Assembly: GCA_030651135.1 (NCBI GenBank)
Contig: JAUSCS010000013.1
Span: 186,001 to 250,000 of the forward strand
DNA: 64,000 nucleotides
Source of the DNA: Candidatus Woesearchaeota archaeon
GTDB lineage: Archaea; Nanobdellota; Nanobdellia; Woesearchaeales; JACPBO01
Direction: 5' to 3'
Every line of letters begins with the position of its first letter. Positions within the stretch are counted from its first letter, which is position 1. This document shows, one piece after another, positions 57,215 to 64,000 of the stretch. Below the pieces are notes generated by a model. That model was not told the origin of the DNA and did not search any database. It saw nothing but the letters and a program-made list of their open reading frames with translations. The translations under genes and the position numbers were made by a program.

Positions 57215-58189
57215 TTATTTCTTCAGAGGCAGATAATTGATATACGGCTCGTAATAAATTATAAAAGAAGAATAGTTTTTTATCAAATCTGAAAATTTAT
57301 ACCTTAACTCCCTCATAATGTCATGGAATTCTTCATTTGATCTAACCATAACCTCGAACTCAAGCTCTGCAATGCCTACTGCCTTAGTTATATAAATGGA
57401 ATTAGTTAATGACTTCAAATAAGTAATCAATTTTAAGATACTTTCTTTAGATATATTTGTCAGATTTAAGAAAACCTTATGATGATCATATCCTAATAAC
57501 CTATGATTCAGCTTTACATTAAAGCCCAAAATTATCTTTTTCTTCAAAAGAGCATTAATCCTGTATTTCACAACTTTGGGATGTAATTTTAGCTCTTCCC
57601 CAATCTCCAATAATGATTTTCTTGCATCCTTTGTTAAAATCCCGATAATATTGTAATCAATTTCATCCAGCTTTGTTTCCTCGACCTTGCCGCCTAATAC
57701 AAACTCTGTTGAATCCTCTTTGTTCAGGAGAAATTTGTATTTTAAATGATGAATTCTGGTAGCGACCGATATGAGCTTTTCTTCAAAATATTTTCCGAAT
57801 TTATCTAATATTTCATCTATAACCTCTTCAAATTCTATAATATCCTTTGCCCACACTGCAACTGCAAAATCCCAGTCGCCATCAAGCTGGAATACCCGCC
57901 CGATCTTTTTATGCTTTCTGCAGAACTCTATTATTTCGTTTTCTTTCTCCGGGTTGACGTTTTGAAATTTAACGAAAAATCTATAATATAAATAACCTAA
58001 CTTATTGATATTCAAAATAGCATAATAACCCTCAATTATTCCTCTTTTCTCCAGATTTTCAAGCCTGTATTTGACAACTTGTTTAGACAAACCGACTTTC
58101 TTTGCTACATCTGATATGTTTTCTCTTGCATTCAGGCTTAACTCAGCAATGATCTTCTTATCTTTCAGATCCAACTTTATTTCCACCAT
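57215..58189 (-). CDS. Lrp/AsnC-type regulator, two-module form (second copy)
   Basis: 324 residues with two HTH-RAM units: NARENISDVAKKVGLSKQVV at the N-terminus, then DARKSLLEIGEELKLHPKVV near residue 190. The layout is the same as 32151-33113, and key helices align, so the two are paralogues. A TATA box GATTTAAATAC lies about 58210-58222 (reverse strand). It is divergent from the unknown gene at 58325; a shared motif with the other Lrp gene lies in between. Confidence 0.87.
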   Translation of the reverse strand: MVEIKLDLKDKKIIAELSLNARENISDVAKKVGLSKQVVKYRLENLEKRGIIEGYYAILNINKLGYLYYRFFVKFQNVNPEKENEIIEFCRKHKKIGRVFQLDGDWDFAVAVWAKDIIEFEEVIDEILDKFGKYFEEKLISVATRIHHLKYKFLLNKEDSTEFVLGGKVEETKLDEIDYNIIGILTKDARKSLLEIGEELKLHPKVVKYRINALLKKKIILGFNVKLNHRLLGYDHHKVFLNLTNISKESILKLITYLKSLTNSIYITKAVGIAELEFEVMVRSNEEFHDIMRELRYKFSDLIKNYSSFIIYYEPYINYLPLKK

Positions 58190-58191
58190 AT

Positions 58192-58280
58192 TTTAACTTA
58201 AGGATAAATTAGTATTTAAATCTTTCTATAAGTTAAAAAATTTAATAAGAAGTTTAATTAATAGGTTAATACTTACTAAT
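58192..58280. promoter_or_regulatory. Repeat-rich operator region of the second Lrp gene
   Basis: TTTTAACTTA (58192-58201) and TAAGTTAAAA (58229-58238) are perfect complements around the reverse-strand TATA box. TTACTAATAAGTAA (58273-58286) is a further inverted repeat. AATTAATAGGTTAA (58256-58269) matches the motif before the other Lrp gene in 13 of 14 bases. Binding by either Lrp protein is inferred. Confidence 0.4.
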
Positions 58281-58324
58281 AAGTAATTAAAACAAACTTA
58301 AACAAAACAAGGAGGTAAATAAAA

Positions 58325-58906
58325 ATGACAAGTTTACTAGAAAGATTATGTAAATCACCAGATGCAAAAGTAGAACGAACATATGATCTAGTTAAAAAAA
58401 CTTTCAAAGAAAGCTACGAGTTCGAATCATATGAAGGAATAGCTGATGCAAGAATATCGAATGCATTTAAATGTGAAATTGATAGAGGCGGATATTTTCC
58501 AGATGTCAGTTATTTTATATATCGCGGTAAGTACTTCACAGCTGTTAAAAAGCGAAATGGTGAGAGTGTTGACGTCATTATTGAAATTGACGGCAGGCGT
58601 CATACGGGTAGAACAGATTATGACTATGGCCCAAAACCAACTTTACCGGGTGTAGATGAAAATCTTTGGCCTACAATTTTAAAAAATAGGGAACATGTCA
58701 TAGATTTAATTGCAGAAAAGTATGGACTTGAAAGACCATGGAATGACCATAGCGGATTTGTATACCTATTAAAAAAGAACATAATTGGCACTTATGACGC
58801 AAAAGGCAAAAGAAAACAACACCTTGATGAAAAGGGCGTTGTTAAGAGACTAGAAGAATTTATGCATGCCCTTTCAGAATGGGCTACAAATGATCCATCT
58901 TGTTAA
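58325..58906 (+). CDS. Unknown 193-aa protein
   Basis: Not recognised. Mixed alpha/beta, soluble (FKCEIDRGGYFPDVSYFIYR, then GESVDVIIEIDGRRHTGRTD). The IIEIDGRRH segment is reminiscent of a nuclease strand but is not sufficient for a call. A strong GGAGG (58312-58316) lies 8 bases before the start. Gene 58950 follows with a similar AGGAGG, so both may share the transcript. Confidence 0.6.
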   Translation: MTSLLERLCKSPDAKVERTYDLVKKTFKESYEFESYEGIADARISNAFKCEIDRGGYFPDVSYFIYRGKYFTAVKKRNGESVDVIIEIDGRRHTGRTDYDYGPKPTLPGVDENLWPTILKNREHVIDLIAEKYGLERPWNDHSGFVYLLKKNIIGTYDAKGKRKQHLDEKGVVKRLEEFMHALSEWATNDPSC

Positions 58907-58949
58907 ATTTTAATTTTAAAATTAAATTAATAAAACCAATAGGAGGTAA

Positions 58950-59294
58950 ATGGAAACTAACCAAAATAATATAACGGGTATAAAATACAAATTAGTAGGT
59001 AGAGTACCAGCAATACCAAGAGACTGTAATAGTTTTGATGCTTTTTTTATACATAGCACAGCTACTGATCTTGCAAAGAAAGCTGGTGCTAAGGATAAGT
59101 TTTTTTATTGGGGAACACCTAAGCACGAAATAGGATATATAGCGAATAATTTTGAAGATATGAGGGGTAAAATAAAAGGTCTTATTGGTTTAATTGATAA
59201 GATTTTTTTGGATAACCTATTTTTTCCAGAACAATATAGGCATGAATGGGGTGTTTATATAGGAATTGAAGAGAAAAATAATAGGACAATATAA
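58950..59294 (+). CDS. Unknown 114-aa protein
   Basis: Not recognised. METNQNNITGIKYKLVGRVP, then DAFFIHSTATDLAKKAGAKD and WGTPKHEIGYIANNFEDMRG; soluble. AGGAGG lies at 58941-58946. Very AT-rich compared with the housekeeping genes. It follows the 193-aa gene by 43 bases. Confidence 0.6.
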   Translation: METNQNNITGIKYKLVGRVPAIPRDCNSFDAFFIHSTATDLAKKAGAKDKFFYWGTPKHEIGYIANNFEDMRGKIKGLIGLIDKIFLDNLFFPEQYRHEWGVYIGIEEKNNRTI

Positions 59295-59311
59295 AATCAA
59301 TAAAGTGGGTT

Positions 59312-59416
59312 AGAAAGGAGAAGCATAAGAAAGAACAACGCCTTGCTGCTCCTCCTTTCTGATAGCTTTAGGTGATTCATACACGGAGGTGTTCTGAACG
59401 CCTATACTATAATAGG
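59312..59416. other. Series of hairpins downstream of the 114-aa gene
   Basis: AGAAAGGAG (59312-59320) pairs with CTCCTTTCT (59352-59360); then AGGTGTT (59387-59393) pairs with AACGCCT (59397-59403, one G-T), and CCTAT (59401-59405) with ATAGG (59412-59416). These fill half of the 208-base gap before the 7TM gene. Either a 3'-end structure or a small RNA. No known family is recognised. Confidence 0.35.
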
Positions 59417-59502
59417 ATGAGGGGTTTATAAATACATTATGAAAGGCTGGTAAAGAACAAAAATACGCAAACTTTATAAAGGGCAATTCTCAAGCAATAT
59501 TG

Positions 59503-60180
59503 ATGGCTTTAGTGTTTAGTTTGGAATGGTTTCAAGGCATTAACTTTTTATTCGAATTATTCGCCTTAATCAGCACTTTATTGATAGCATTCTTCAGCTA
59601 CAGGGTTTTCAAGTACACTTCGCAGAGAAAATATTTTCATTTCGCGCTGGCTTTTTTCCTTGTGGCAGCTGCCTTTTTCCTGAAGATAATCTCGAGCGTC
59701 ATAGTTTATTCAGGCGAACAGCAGCTTCAGACAATCGGCGCAGCCACTCTAACAACATACAACATTTATTATTTTGAATGGATCCAGTCAAGCGGCTTCT
59801 TCATTGCGAGATTCGTGATGCTGCTTGCATTCCTGCTTCTCTTCATCGTTCATTTCAAGGTAAGAAGCAAAGTTGTGATGCTGCTTTTGATGTATCTTGT
59901 ATTTGTTTCAATACTGGCGCGCGATTCTTATCTCATATTCCACGCCACGCTTTTTGTGATTCTGCTTCCGTTAACTTACTATTATTTAAGGAATTATTTA
60001 AAGAACAGGAAGCTAAGCTCGGCCCTTGTACTCAGCTCTTTCTTCCTCATGCTCATCAGCCACCCTGTTTTCTCTTTCGTATTGCTCTATGACAAGCTTT
60101 ACATCATAGCTGAATTCATACAGAGCCTTGCATTTTTGATCTTGCTGCTTACAATTTTAATCCCAAGGTTCAGAAAATGA
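59503..60180 (+). CDS. Seven-helix membrane protein (probable sensor), 225 aa
   Basis: About seven hydrophobic helices from INFLFELFALISTLLIAFFS to IAEFIQSLAFLILLLTILI, with short loops and no other domain. It overlaps a winged-HTH gene by ATGA. Pairs of 7TM proteins and such HTH proteins occur in archaea and are thought to be sensor-regulator pairs. Leaderless, with TATA at 59470-59480. Confidence 0.75.
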   Translation: MALVFSLEWFQGINFLFELFALISTLLIAFFSYRVFKYTSQRKYFHFALAFFLVAAAFFLKIISSVIVYSGEQQLQTIGAATLTTYNIYYFEWIQSSGFFIARFVMLLAFLLLFIVHFKVRSKVVMLLLMYLVFVSILARDSYLIFHATLFVILLPLTYYYLRNYLKNRKLSSALVLSSFFLMLISHPVFSFVLLYDKLYIIAEFIQSLAFLILLLTILIPRFRK

Positions 60181-60449
60181 GCGCCAGAAGAACGAAGATC
60201 GAGATAATCCATGACATTCTTACTTCTATACAGCAGAAAGGCGGCAAGATAAAGCCCACTCACCTGTTGTATAAATCAAATCTCTCGCATAAGAAGATGA
60301 TGGAATACCTTGGAGAATTAATGGCTAAAAAGATGGTTGGGGAAACGTTCGAAGGCAAGGACAAGAAATACATCATAACTGAAGAAGGCCTGAAGTACAT
60401 ATTCGAATTTAAGAAGATCAAAGAGTTCACTGATTCGTTTGGGTTATAA
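60177..60449 (+). CDS. Winged-HTH regulator (HTH_45-like), 90 aa
   Basis: RTKIEIIHDILTSIQQKGGK, then IKPTHLLYKSNLSHKKMMEY and KYIITEEGLKYIFEFKKI, match the archaeal HTH_45 family of small winged regulators. It is co-translated with the 7TM protein upstream. The likely reading is a membrane sensor controlling this DNA-binding partner. Confidence 0.82.
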   Translation: MSARRTKIEIIHDILTSIQQKGGKIKPTHLLYKSNLSHKKMMEYLGELMAKKMVGETFEGKDKKYIITEEGLKYIFEFKKIKEFTDSFGL

Positions 60450-60465
60450 AACCGGGGGTGATTTA

Positions 60466-60933
60466 ATGCAAGAAACAATGCAGGAAAGGTTAGTCGCATG
60501 TCTAAGTAGGAAACTTATAACATTATGCCCTTGCTCGTGCTACATGGTCACAGAAAAAGGCAAGGAGCTTTTAAAAAGCCATGATATGGAAAAAGATATA
60601 AAACATGTACTGGACACCCAGCTAGGGGGATATATTTTTCGTGAACCTGACCGGGAACTCGAGCAAGATTATTTTATAGAGCATTTCTGGAGCGCATTGG
60701 AAGAAAAGGCAGAAGGCGATGTAAAAGAAAGAATTCATAATGCCATCAGCGATATTTCAGACAGAGAGGTTATTACTTGGGGAGCAGGCGCAATTTTTGT
60801 TTTTATAGGCGCATTAGATATGGCAAGAAATTTTGGTTATATCCGCCACAGAGGAGAAAACAAACTGGAATTAATGGATCACGAAAGATTTTTTAAAGAA
60901 AAAGAAAACCTGGCAGAGGTGATTAGAAGATGA
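60466..60933 (+). CDS. Unknown 155-aa protein
   Basis: Not recognised. Contains LCPCSCYMVTEKGKELLKSH near the N-terminus and one hydrophobic stretch (VITWGAGAIFVFIGALDMA) near residue 110 that may be a membrane helix. Start: ATG 60466 behind GGGGGTGAT (60453-60461); the longer in-frame start overlaps the upstream gene. The stop overlaps the DUF5652 gene by ATGA. Confidence 0.6.
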   Translation: MQETMQERLVACLSRKLITLCPCSCYMVTEKGKELLKSHDMEKDIKHVLDTQLGGYIFREPDRELEQDYFIEHFWSALEEKAEGDVKERIHNAISDISDREVITWGAGAIFVFIGALDMARNFGYIRHRGENKLELMDHERFFKEKENLAEVIRR

Positions 60934-61142
60934 CACCAGAACAATTTATTGCTTGGTTTATCCCAGTCTTGATCATATTATCAATCTGGGATGCTGTATG
61001 GAAAGGCATCGGAATGTGGAAAGCAGGAAGAAACAACCATCTTGCATGGTTCGTCTGCATCTTCATATTCAACACAGTCGGGATACTGCCGATAATCTAT
61101 CTTGCATTTTTCCAGCCGAAGATCAAGGCAAAGAAAAAATAG
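60930..61142 (+). CDS. DUF5652-like small membrane protein, 70 aa
   Basis: Two helices: FIAWFIPVLIILSIWDAVWK, then LAWFVCIFIFNTVGILPIIY, with the basic tail QPKIKAKKK. The W-rich pattern with KGIGMWKAGRNNHLAWF fits DUF5652. It is co-translated with the preceding gene. Function unknown. Confidence 0.75.
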   Translation: MTPEQFIAWFIPVLIILSIWDAVWKGIGMWKAGRNNHLAWFVCIFIFNTVGILPIIYLAFFQPKIKAKKK

Positions 61143-61194
61143 AAACCTTTATTAAAACCAAAGTATTTTTCTCATAATTAAATTAACTAATGGG

Positions 61195-61698
61195 GTGGTC
61201 GAAATAGCAAAAAACAATAATGGCAAAACCAATGGCAATTCAAAAGCTGTCTGCAAGCCAGCAAGGATGAATTTCTGGAAGATCTTATTGAGCGGAATTT
61301 TATTTGCAATAATCGCGCAGATAGTCCACACAATAGGGGCATTTTTAACAATGAGCTATTATACTGATGCAAATTATTTTGCGATATGGAGCAAGCTCAT
61401 GATGCCAAGTGCTGCTCCGCCAGGCTGGGAGTTCTATGCTTATGCAATTGGGTTCAGCATAATAACGGGCATTCTTTTGTCAATAGTCTATGTCATGGTG
61501 AGCTGCTGCTTTTCAGGCAGTGCTTTTAAGAAAGGAGCGCTATATGGAGTTTTATTATTTTTGGCAGCAGGCATACCCTCAGCATTATCGCTTTATCTGC
61601 TGATAAGCCTACCTTTGGCATTAATCATAAGCTGGGCAATCGGAGGCCTCGTTGCATATTTAATCGGAGGAATCATAATAGCGGCAATAAACAAATGA
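61195..61698 (+). CDS. Multi-span membrane protein, 167 aa
   Basis: Four hydrophobic segments (ILLSGILFAIIAQIVHTIGA; YAIGFSIITGILLSIVYVMV; YGVLLFLAAGIPSALSLYLL; IGGLVAYLIGGIIIAAI). Not recognised. The only plausible starts are GTG 61195 and a later in-frame ATG at 61267 (MNFWKILL); a run GGGGTG directly at the GTG makes the 5' end uncertain. It precedes rubrerythrin by 13 bases. Confidence 0.55.
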   Translation: MVEIAKNNNGKTNGNSKAVCKPARMNFWKILLSGILFAIIAQIVHTIGAFLTMSYYTDANYFAIWSKLMMPSAAPPGWEFYAYAIGFSIITGILLSIVYVMVSCCFSGSAFKKGALYGVLLFLAAGIPSALSLYLLISLPLALIISWAIGGLVAYLIGGIIIAAINK

Positions 61699-61711
61699 AG
61701 AGGCGATAAGA

Positions 61712-62284
61712 ATGAAACTCAAAGGAACAAAAACAGAGCAGAATCTTTTAAAGGCATTTGCAGGTGAATCACAGGCAAGAAACAGATACACTTATTTTTC
61801 TTCTGCTGCAAGAAAAGAGGGATTCGAGCAGATCTCAGCAATATTCGCAGAAACAGCTGACAATGAAAAAGAGCATGCAAAGATTTTCTTCAAATATCTT
61901 GAAGGTGGATCAATTGAGATCACAGCAGCCTATCCTGCAGGAGCGATAAAGGATACTAAGCAGAATCTTGAGGCAGCTGCAGAGGGTGAAAGGATGGAAT
62001 GGGGAACTATTTATCCGAACTTTGCAAAGATTGCCATGGAAGAGGGATTTTCAGAAATAGCAAGGTCTTTTGAAGAGATCGCAGAAGTCGAGAAATTCCA
62101 TGACGCAAGGTACAGGAAACTGATCAGCAACGTTGCAGGTAAGGAAGTGTTCATGAAAAACTCAGCTGTGAAGTGGCACTGCAGGAACTGCGGCTATATC
62201 TTTGAAGGCAAGGAAGCTCCAAAGGATTGCCCTGCATGCAAGCATCCTCGTGCATTTTACGAACTGCTGGCTGAGAATTATTAA
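61712..62284 (+). CDS. rbr: Rubrerythrin
   Basis: 190 residues, a peroxide-reducing diiron protein. The ferritin-like part has FAGESQARNRYTYFSS, ETADNEKEHAKIFFKYLEGG and EIAEVEKFHDARYRKL. The C-terminal rubredoxin domain has WHCRNCGYIFEGKEAPKDCP and ACKHP, four cysteines for iron. The start is behind GAGGCGAT. It heads the oxidative-stress block. Confidence 0.96.
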   Translation: MKLKGTKTEQNLLKAFAGESQARNRYTYFSSAARKEGFEQISAIFAETADNEKEHAKIFFKYLEGGSIEITAAYPAGAIKDTKQNLEAAAEGERMEWGTIYPNFAKIAMEEGFSEIARSFEEIAEVEKFHDARYRKLISNVAGKEVFMKNSAVKWHCRNCGYIFEGKEAPKDCPACKHPRAFYELLAENY

Positions 62285-62313
62285 TTTTTATTTTAAAATG
62301 ATAGCGATAATAT

Positions 62314-62397
62314 AGTAAAGGGCACAAAAATTTGAGCAATAGATATGCCCTTTACTTATTACGAGCGGACAACAATTGGTCAATTAATCTTGTCCGC
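62314..62397. other. Two strong hairpins between rubrerythrin and the zinc peptide
   Basis: AGTAAAGGGCA (62314-62324) and TGCCCTTTACT (62346-62356) form an 11-bp stem; GCGGACAA (62365-62372) and TTGTCCGC (62390-62397) form an 8-bp stem with inner AATTG/CAATT. They lie in the 167-base gap. A terminator for rbr or a regulatory leader of the following genes are both possible. Confidence 0.45.
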
Positions 62398-62451
62398 GAG
62401 TATAGCTGGGAAAAAAGTTTGGAGATGTAATGTTTGATGAGGTGAATACGA

Positions 62452-62598
62452 ATGAAAGGGCTATGCCAAATATGCAAAGAAAAACTCGATAAAAAGGAAA
62501 ACTCTGCTCTGTTCTATTGCATTAAATGCGATGAAGAGATAAAGAAAAGAAAGCTGAGCCCTTTAGAATATAAAAGATATTTTGAGGAGAATAAATAA
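62452..62598 (+). CDS. 48-aa zinc-ribbon peptide
   Basis: It encodes MKGLCQICKEKLDKKENSAL, then FYCIKCDEEIKKRKLSPLEY. Two CxxC knuckles (residues 5-8 and 23-26) can bind one zinc or iron. GAGGTG (62439-62444) lies 8 bases upstream. Its stop is 9 bases from the next gene. Placed between two rubrerythrin-type genes, a redox role is plausible. Confidence 0.68.
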   Translation: MKGLCQICKEKLDKKENSALFYCIKCDEEIKKRKLSPLEYKRYFEENK

Positions 62599-62607
62599 AA
62601 GGCCAAG

Positions 62608-63123
62608 ATGGTAAAGCTATGGAGATGTGAAATTTGCGGGGATTCTTTTATAGCTGATGAGCCAGAAATATGCCCCTTCTGCGGCGCGCATAAAGGATTT
62701 GTTAAGGAAGCAAAAGATGCAAAAGCTGATTTTGATGTTGAATTGAATGAAAAAGAAAAGGCAAATGCAGAAAAAGCATTAAAGCTTGAAATTTCGAATT
62801 CAGAATTTTATTTCTGCGCTGCAGAGAAAACTGATAATGAGGAAGGCAAGCTGTTATTTAATGTTTTAGGCAGGGTTGAAGCAGAGCATGTTTCTATTTG
62901 GAGGAAAATATTAAAATTAGATAAAATTAATCTTGGAAAAAGCCAATGTTCCGGCTCAAATATAGCTAATCTGGAAGAAAGCCATAATAGGGAAGAGATG
63001 GCAATTAAATTTTACAGAGAAGCGGTAAAAGAATCAGAAAATCCATTTGTAAGAAAGATATTTGGCGCTTTAGTTCAGGTAGAGAGCGATCATCTGCAGC
63101 TTTCTGAAGAAAGGCTGAAATAA
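62608..63123 (+). CDS. Reverse-type rubrerythrin (rubredoxin domain N-terminal)
   Basis: 171 residues. The rubredoxin-like knuckle comes first (KLWRCEICGDSFIADEPEIC, then PFCGAHKGF), and the diiron four-helix domain follows (EISNSEFYFCAAEKTDNEEG; RVEAEHVSIWRKIL; ESHNREEMAIKFYREAV; QVESDHLQLSEERL). The order is opposite to the rubrerythrin at 61712. A peroxide or superoxide role is likely. The stop abuts the RDD gene directly. Confidence 0.88.
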   Translation: MVKLWRCEICGDSFIADEPEICPFCGAHKGFVKEAKDAKADFDVELNEKEKANAEKALKLEISNSEFYFCAAEKTDNEEGKLLFNVLGRVEAEHVSIWRKILKLDKINLGKSQCSGSNIANLEESHNREEMAIKFYREAVKESENPFVRKIFGALVQVESDHLQLSEERLK

Positions 63124-63531
63124 ATGGAATACGCAACAATATGGCAACGGTTTTTGGCCACTGTTCTTGACAACATAATTTTAACTGTGTTTTTTTGGTT
63201 AATTATCATCTTTTTAGTGTTTATTCGAATCAATCCTGCAATAACAGCCGCAATCTTTATTCTACTTCTTTTATTTGAAGATATATTGTACTTCACACTG
63301 CTTGAAGCAAAATATTTTAAAACAATAGGAAAAATGGCATTAAATATCAAAGTTGTATCTGAAAATAATAAAAAAGTAAACTTCAAACAAGCTCTGATAA
63401 GGAATATAACTAAGTCGATGCCTTTTTTCATGGTCATATTTAGAATAATCGGCTTTTTCTTAATAATCTGCACAAAAAAACATCAGAGAATAGGCGATAT
63501 GCTGGCAAAAACTATTGTTGTAAAAGGATAA
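63124..63531 (+). CDS. RDD-family membrane protein, 135 aa
   Basis: The RDD pattern opens with ATIWQRFLATVLDNIILTVF, followed by helices to about residue 60, then TIGKMALNIKVVSENNKKVN and FKQALIRNITKSMP, and ends HQRIGDMLAKTIVVKG. About three membrane helices. RDD proteins are thought to be transporters or channels. It is translationally adjacent to the rubrerythrin gene. Confidence 0.85.
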   Translation: MEYATIWQRFLATVLDNIILTVFFWLIIIFLVFIRINPAITAAIFILLLLFEDILYFTLLEAKYFKTIGKMALNIKVVSENNKKVNFKQALIRNITKSMPFFMVIFRIIGFFLIICTKKHQRIGDMLAKTIVVKG

Positions 63532-63655
63532 TTTTCTCAAAAGTCAAAATAAAAAAATTTGCCTTCATCGTTTATATTGTTAGGGGCGGTATAAAGATGA
63601 AGACAAGAAATTAAAACAGAAACCTTTAAATACTACTTCATAGTTACTAATCTTA

Positions 63656-63925
63656 ATGGGTACAAAAGAATATACAAATCCACAAGAAGCATACGATCTC
63701 ATGAATCGATGGACTAGAATAAAAACTAGTTATGAAACTCAGTTTCATGGAAAGGATGTAACTAGAGTTGATATTCTGTTTGAAGGCGATCAACCAGTAT
63801 TTGCTTCAGTACACTATAAAACGGGTACACATATAGGAGTTGAATCTATTGATTTATCCAAAAAAATGCTTCTTGATCAACCAGAGAAACCAACTTTGGA
63901 TTTGAAATTAGTAAATCAAGAGTAA
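63656..63925 (+). CDS. Unknown 89-aa protein
   Basis: Not recognised. A small soluble protein with a central beta-rich stretch (RVDILFEGDQPVFASVHYKT). A TATA-like CCTTTAAATAC (63621-63631) about 25-30 bases upstream suggests a leaderless mRNA. Between RDD and this gene, 63532-63655 holds nothing else visible. Confidence 0.55.
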   Translation: MGTKEYTNPQEAYDLMNRWTRIKTSYETQFHGKDVTRVDILFEGDQPVFASVHYKTGTHIGVESIDLSKKMLLDQPEKPTLDLKLVNQE

Positions 63926-63929
63926 CTTC

Positions 63930-64000
63930 TTACCTTAATTCTTTTAATTGATTGAACTTAGTTCTTGGTCTAAAGTCCGTAAGAGTATCTTTACCCATTC
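63930..64000 (-). CDS. Possible 3' end of a leftward gene
   Basis: The reverse strand reads, from ATG 63998 or from further upstream outside the window, MGKDTLTDFRPRTKFNQLKE, then LR and a stop. The composition is protein-like but only 22 codons are seen, so it may be a short peptide, the end of a longer gene, or chance. Confidence 0.3.
   Translation of the reverse strand, partial: MGKDTLTDFRPRTKFNQLKELR

Noticed and set aside
1-64000. CRISPR array or cas genes
   Set aside because: No run of regularly spaced repeats and no Cas family was seen; the only near-identical repeats are the trmB-end copies and short operator repeats.

Overview
The window is archaeal. It carries a proteasome beta subunit beside the KH/beta-CASP ribonuclease FttA (aCPSF1), DphB and a Dph6 domain of the diphthamide pathway, an XPD helicase, TruD, an archaeal-type uS15, a GAN/RecJ-like DHH exonuclease, a type II methionine aminopeptidase, TrmB and two-module Lrp regulators, and promoters made of a CGAAAG-like BRE next to a TTTATATA box, often 25-30 nt from a start codon (leaderless mRNAs). 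Low GC, very small proteins, tRNA introns and unusual fusions point to a DPANN-type archaeon (Woesearchaeota/Pacearchaeota-like). That placement is inference, since no rRNA gene is in the window.

Layout. 1-213: partial methyltransferase. 214-561: a structured-RNA candidate behind its own promoter. 562-8385: a dense histidine block: tRNA-His(GTG), hisG, hisC fused to a HAD phosphatase, hisB, hisH, hisF, a HisA-HisI-HisE fusion, hisD, then hisS on its own promoter. All ten biosynthetic steps can be assigned. 8545-15919: accessory genes (BRO-N protein, unknown pairs, TrmB regulator, a signal peptidase operon with a 38-aa membrane peptide) and map. 15971-19991: FttA, psmB, agmatinase family, unknown partner. 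19992-23324: an accretion zone in which copies of a trmB 3' end bracket a HEPN-MNT toxin-antitoxin pair and a DUF4143 ATPase, preceded by a dense hairpin cluster. 23325-29040: argS, an operon of three tiny proteins divergent from an HTH-PAS regulator, tRNA-Thr, adk, galT, truD.

29093-37300: tRNA-Arg with introns in the D and T loops, a cell-surface glycan cluster (flippase-like membrane protein, (alpha/alpha)6 glycosidase-like protein, three glycosyltransferases), an Lrp regulator, membrane proteins and two zinc-ribbon paralogues. 37415-49829: ppdK, PolX, a prenyl synthase, small zinc and lipoproteins, XPD helicase, a DUF5655 protein. 49867-58189: GAN-type nuclease, uS15 with a structured leader, a circularly permuted GTPase, tRNA-Gln with a D-loop intron, dphB, an asparagine synthetase-Dph6 fusion, a RelE/AbrB toxin-antitoxin pair, a second Lrp regulator. 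58325-64000: unknown proteins, a 7TM/wHTH sensor-regulator pair, small membrane proteins, and an oxidative-stress block with two rubrerythrin-type proteins and a tiny zinc protein.

The most unusual items are the trmB-end repeats bracketing toxin/ATPase cargo, the non-canonical tRNA introns, the AsnB-Dph6 fusion next to dphB, the tiny-protein operon, and several structured RNA leaders.
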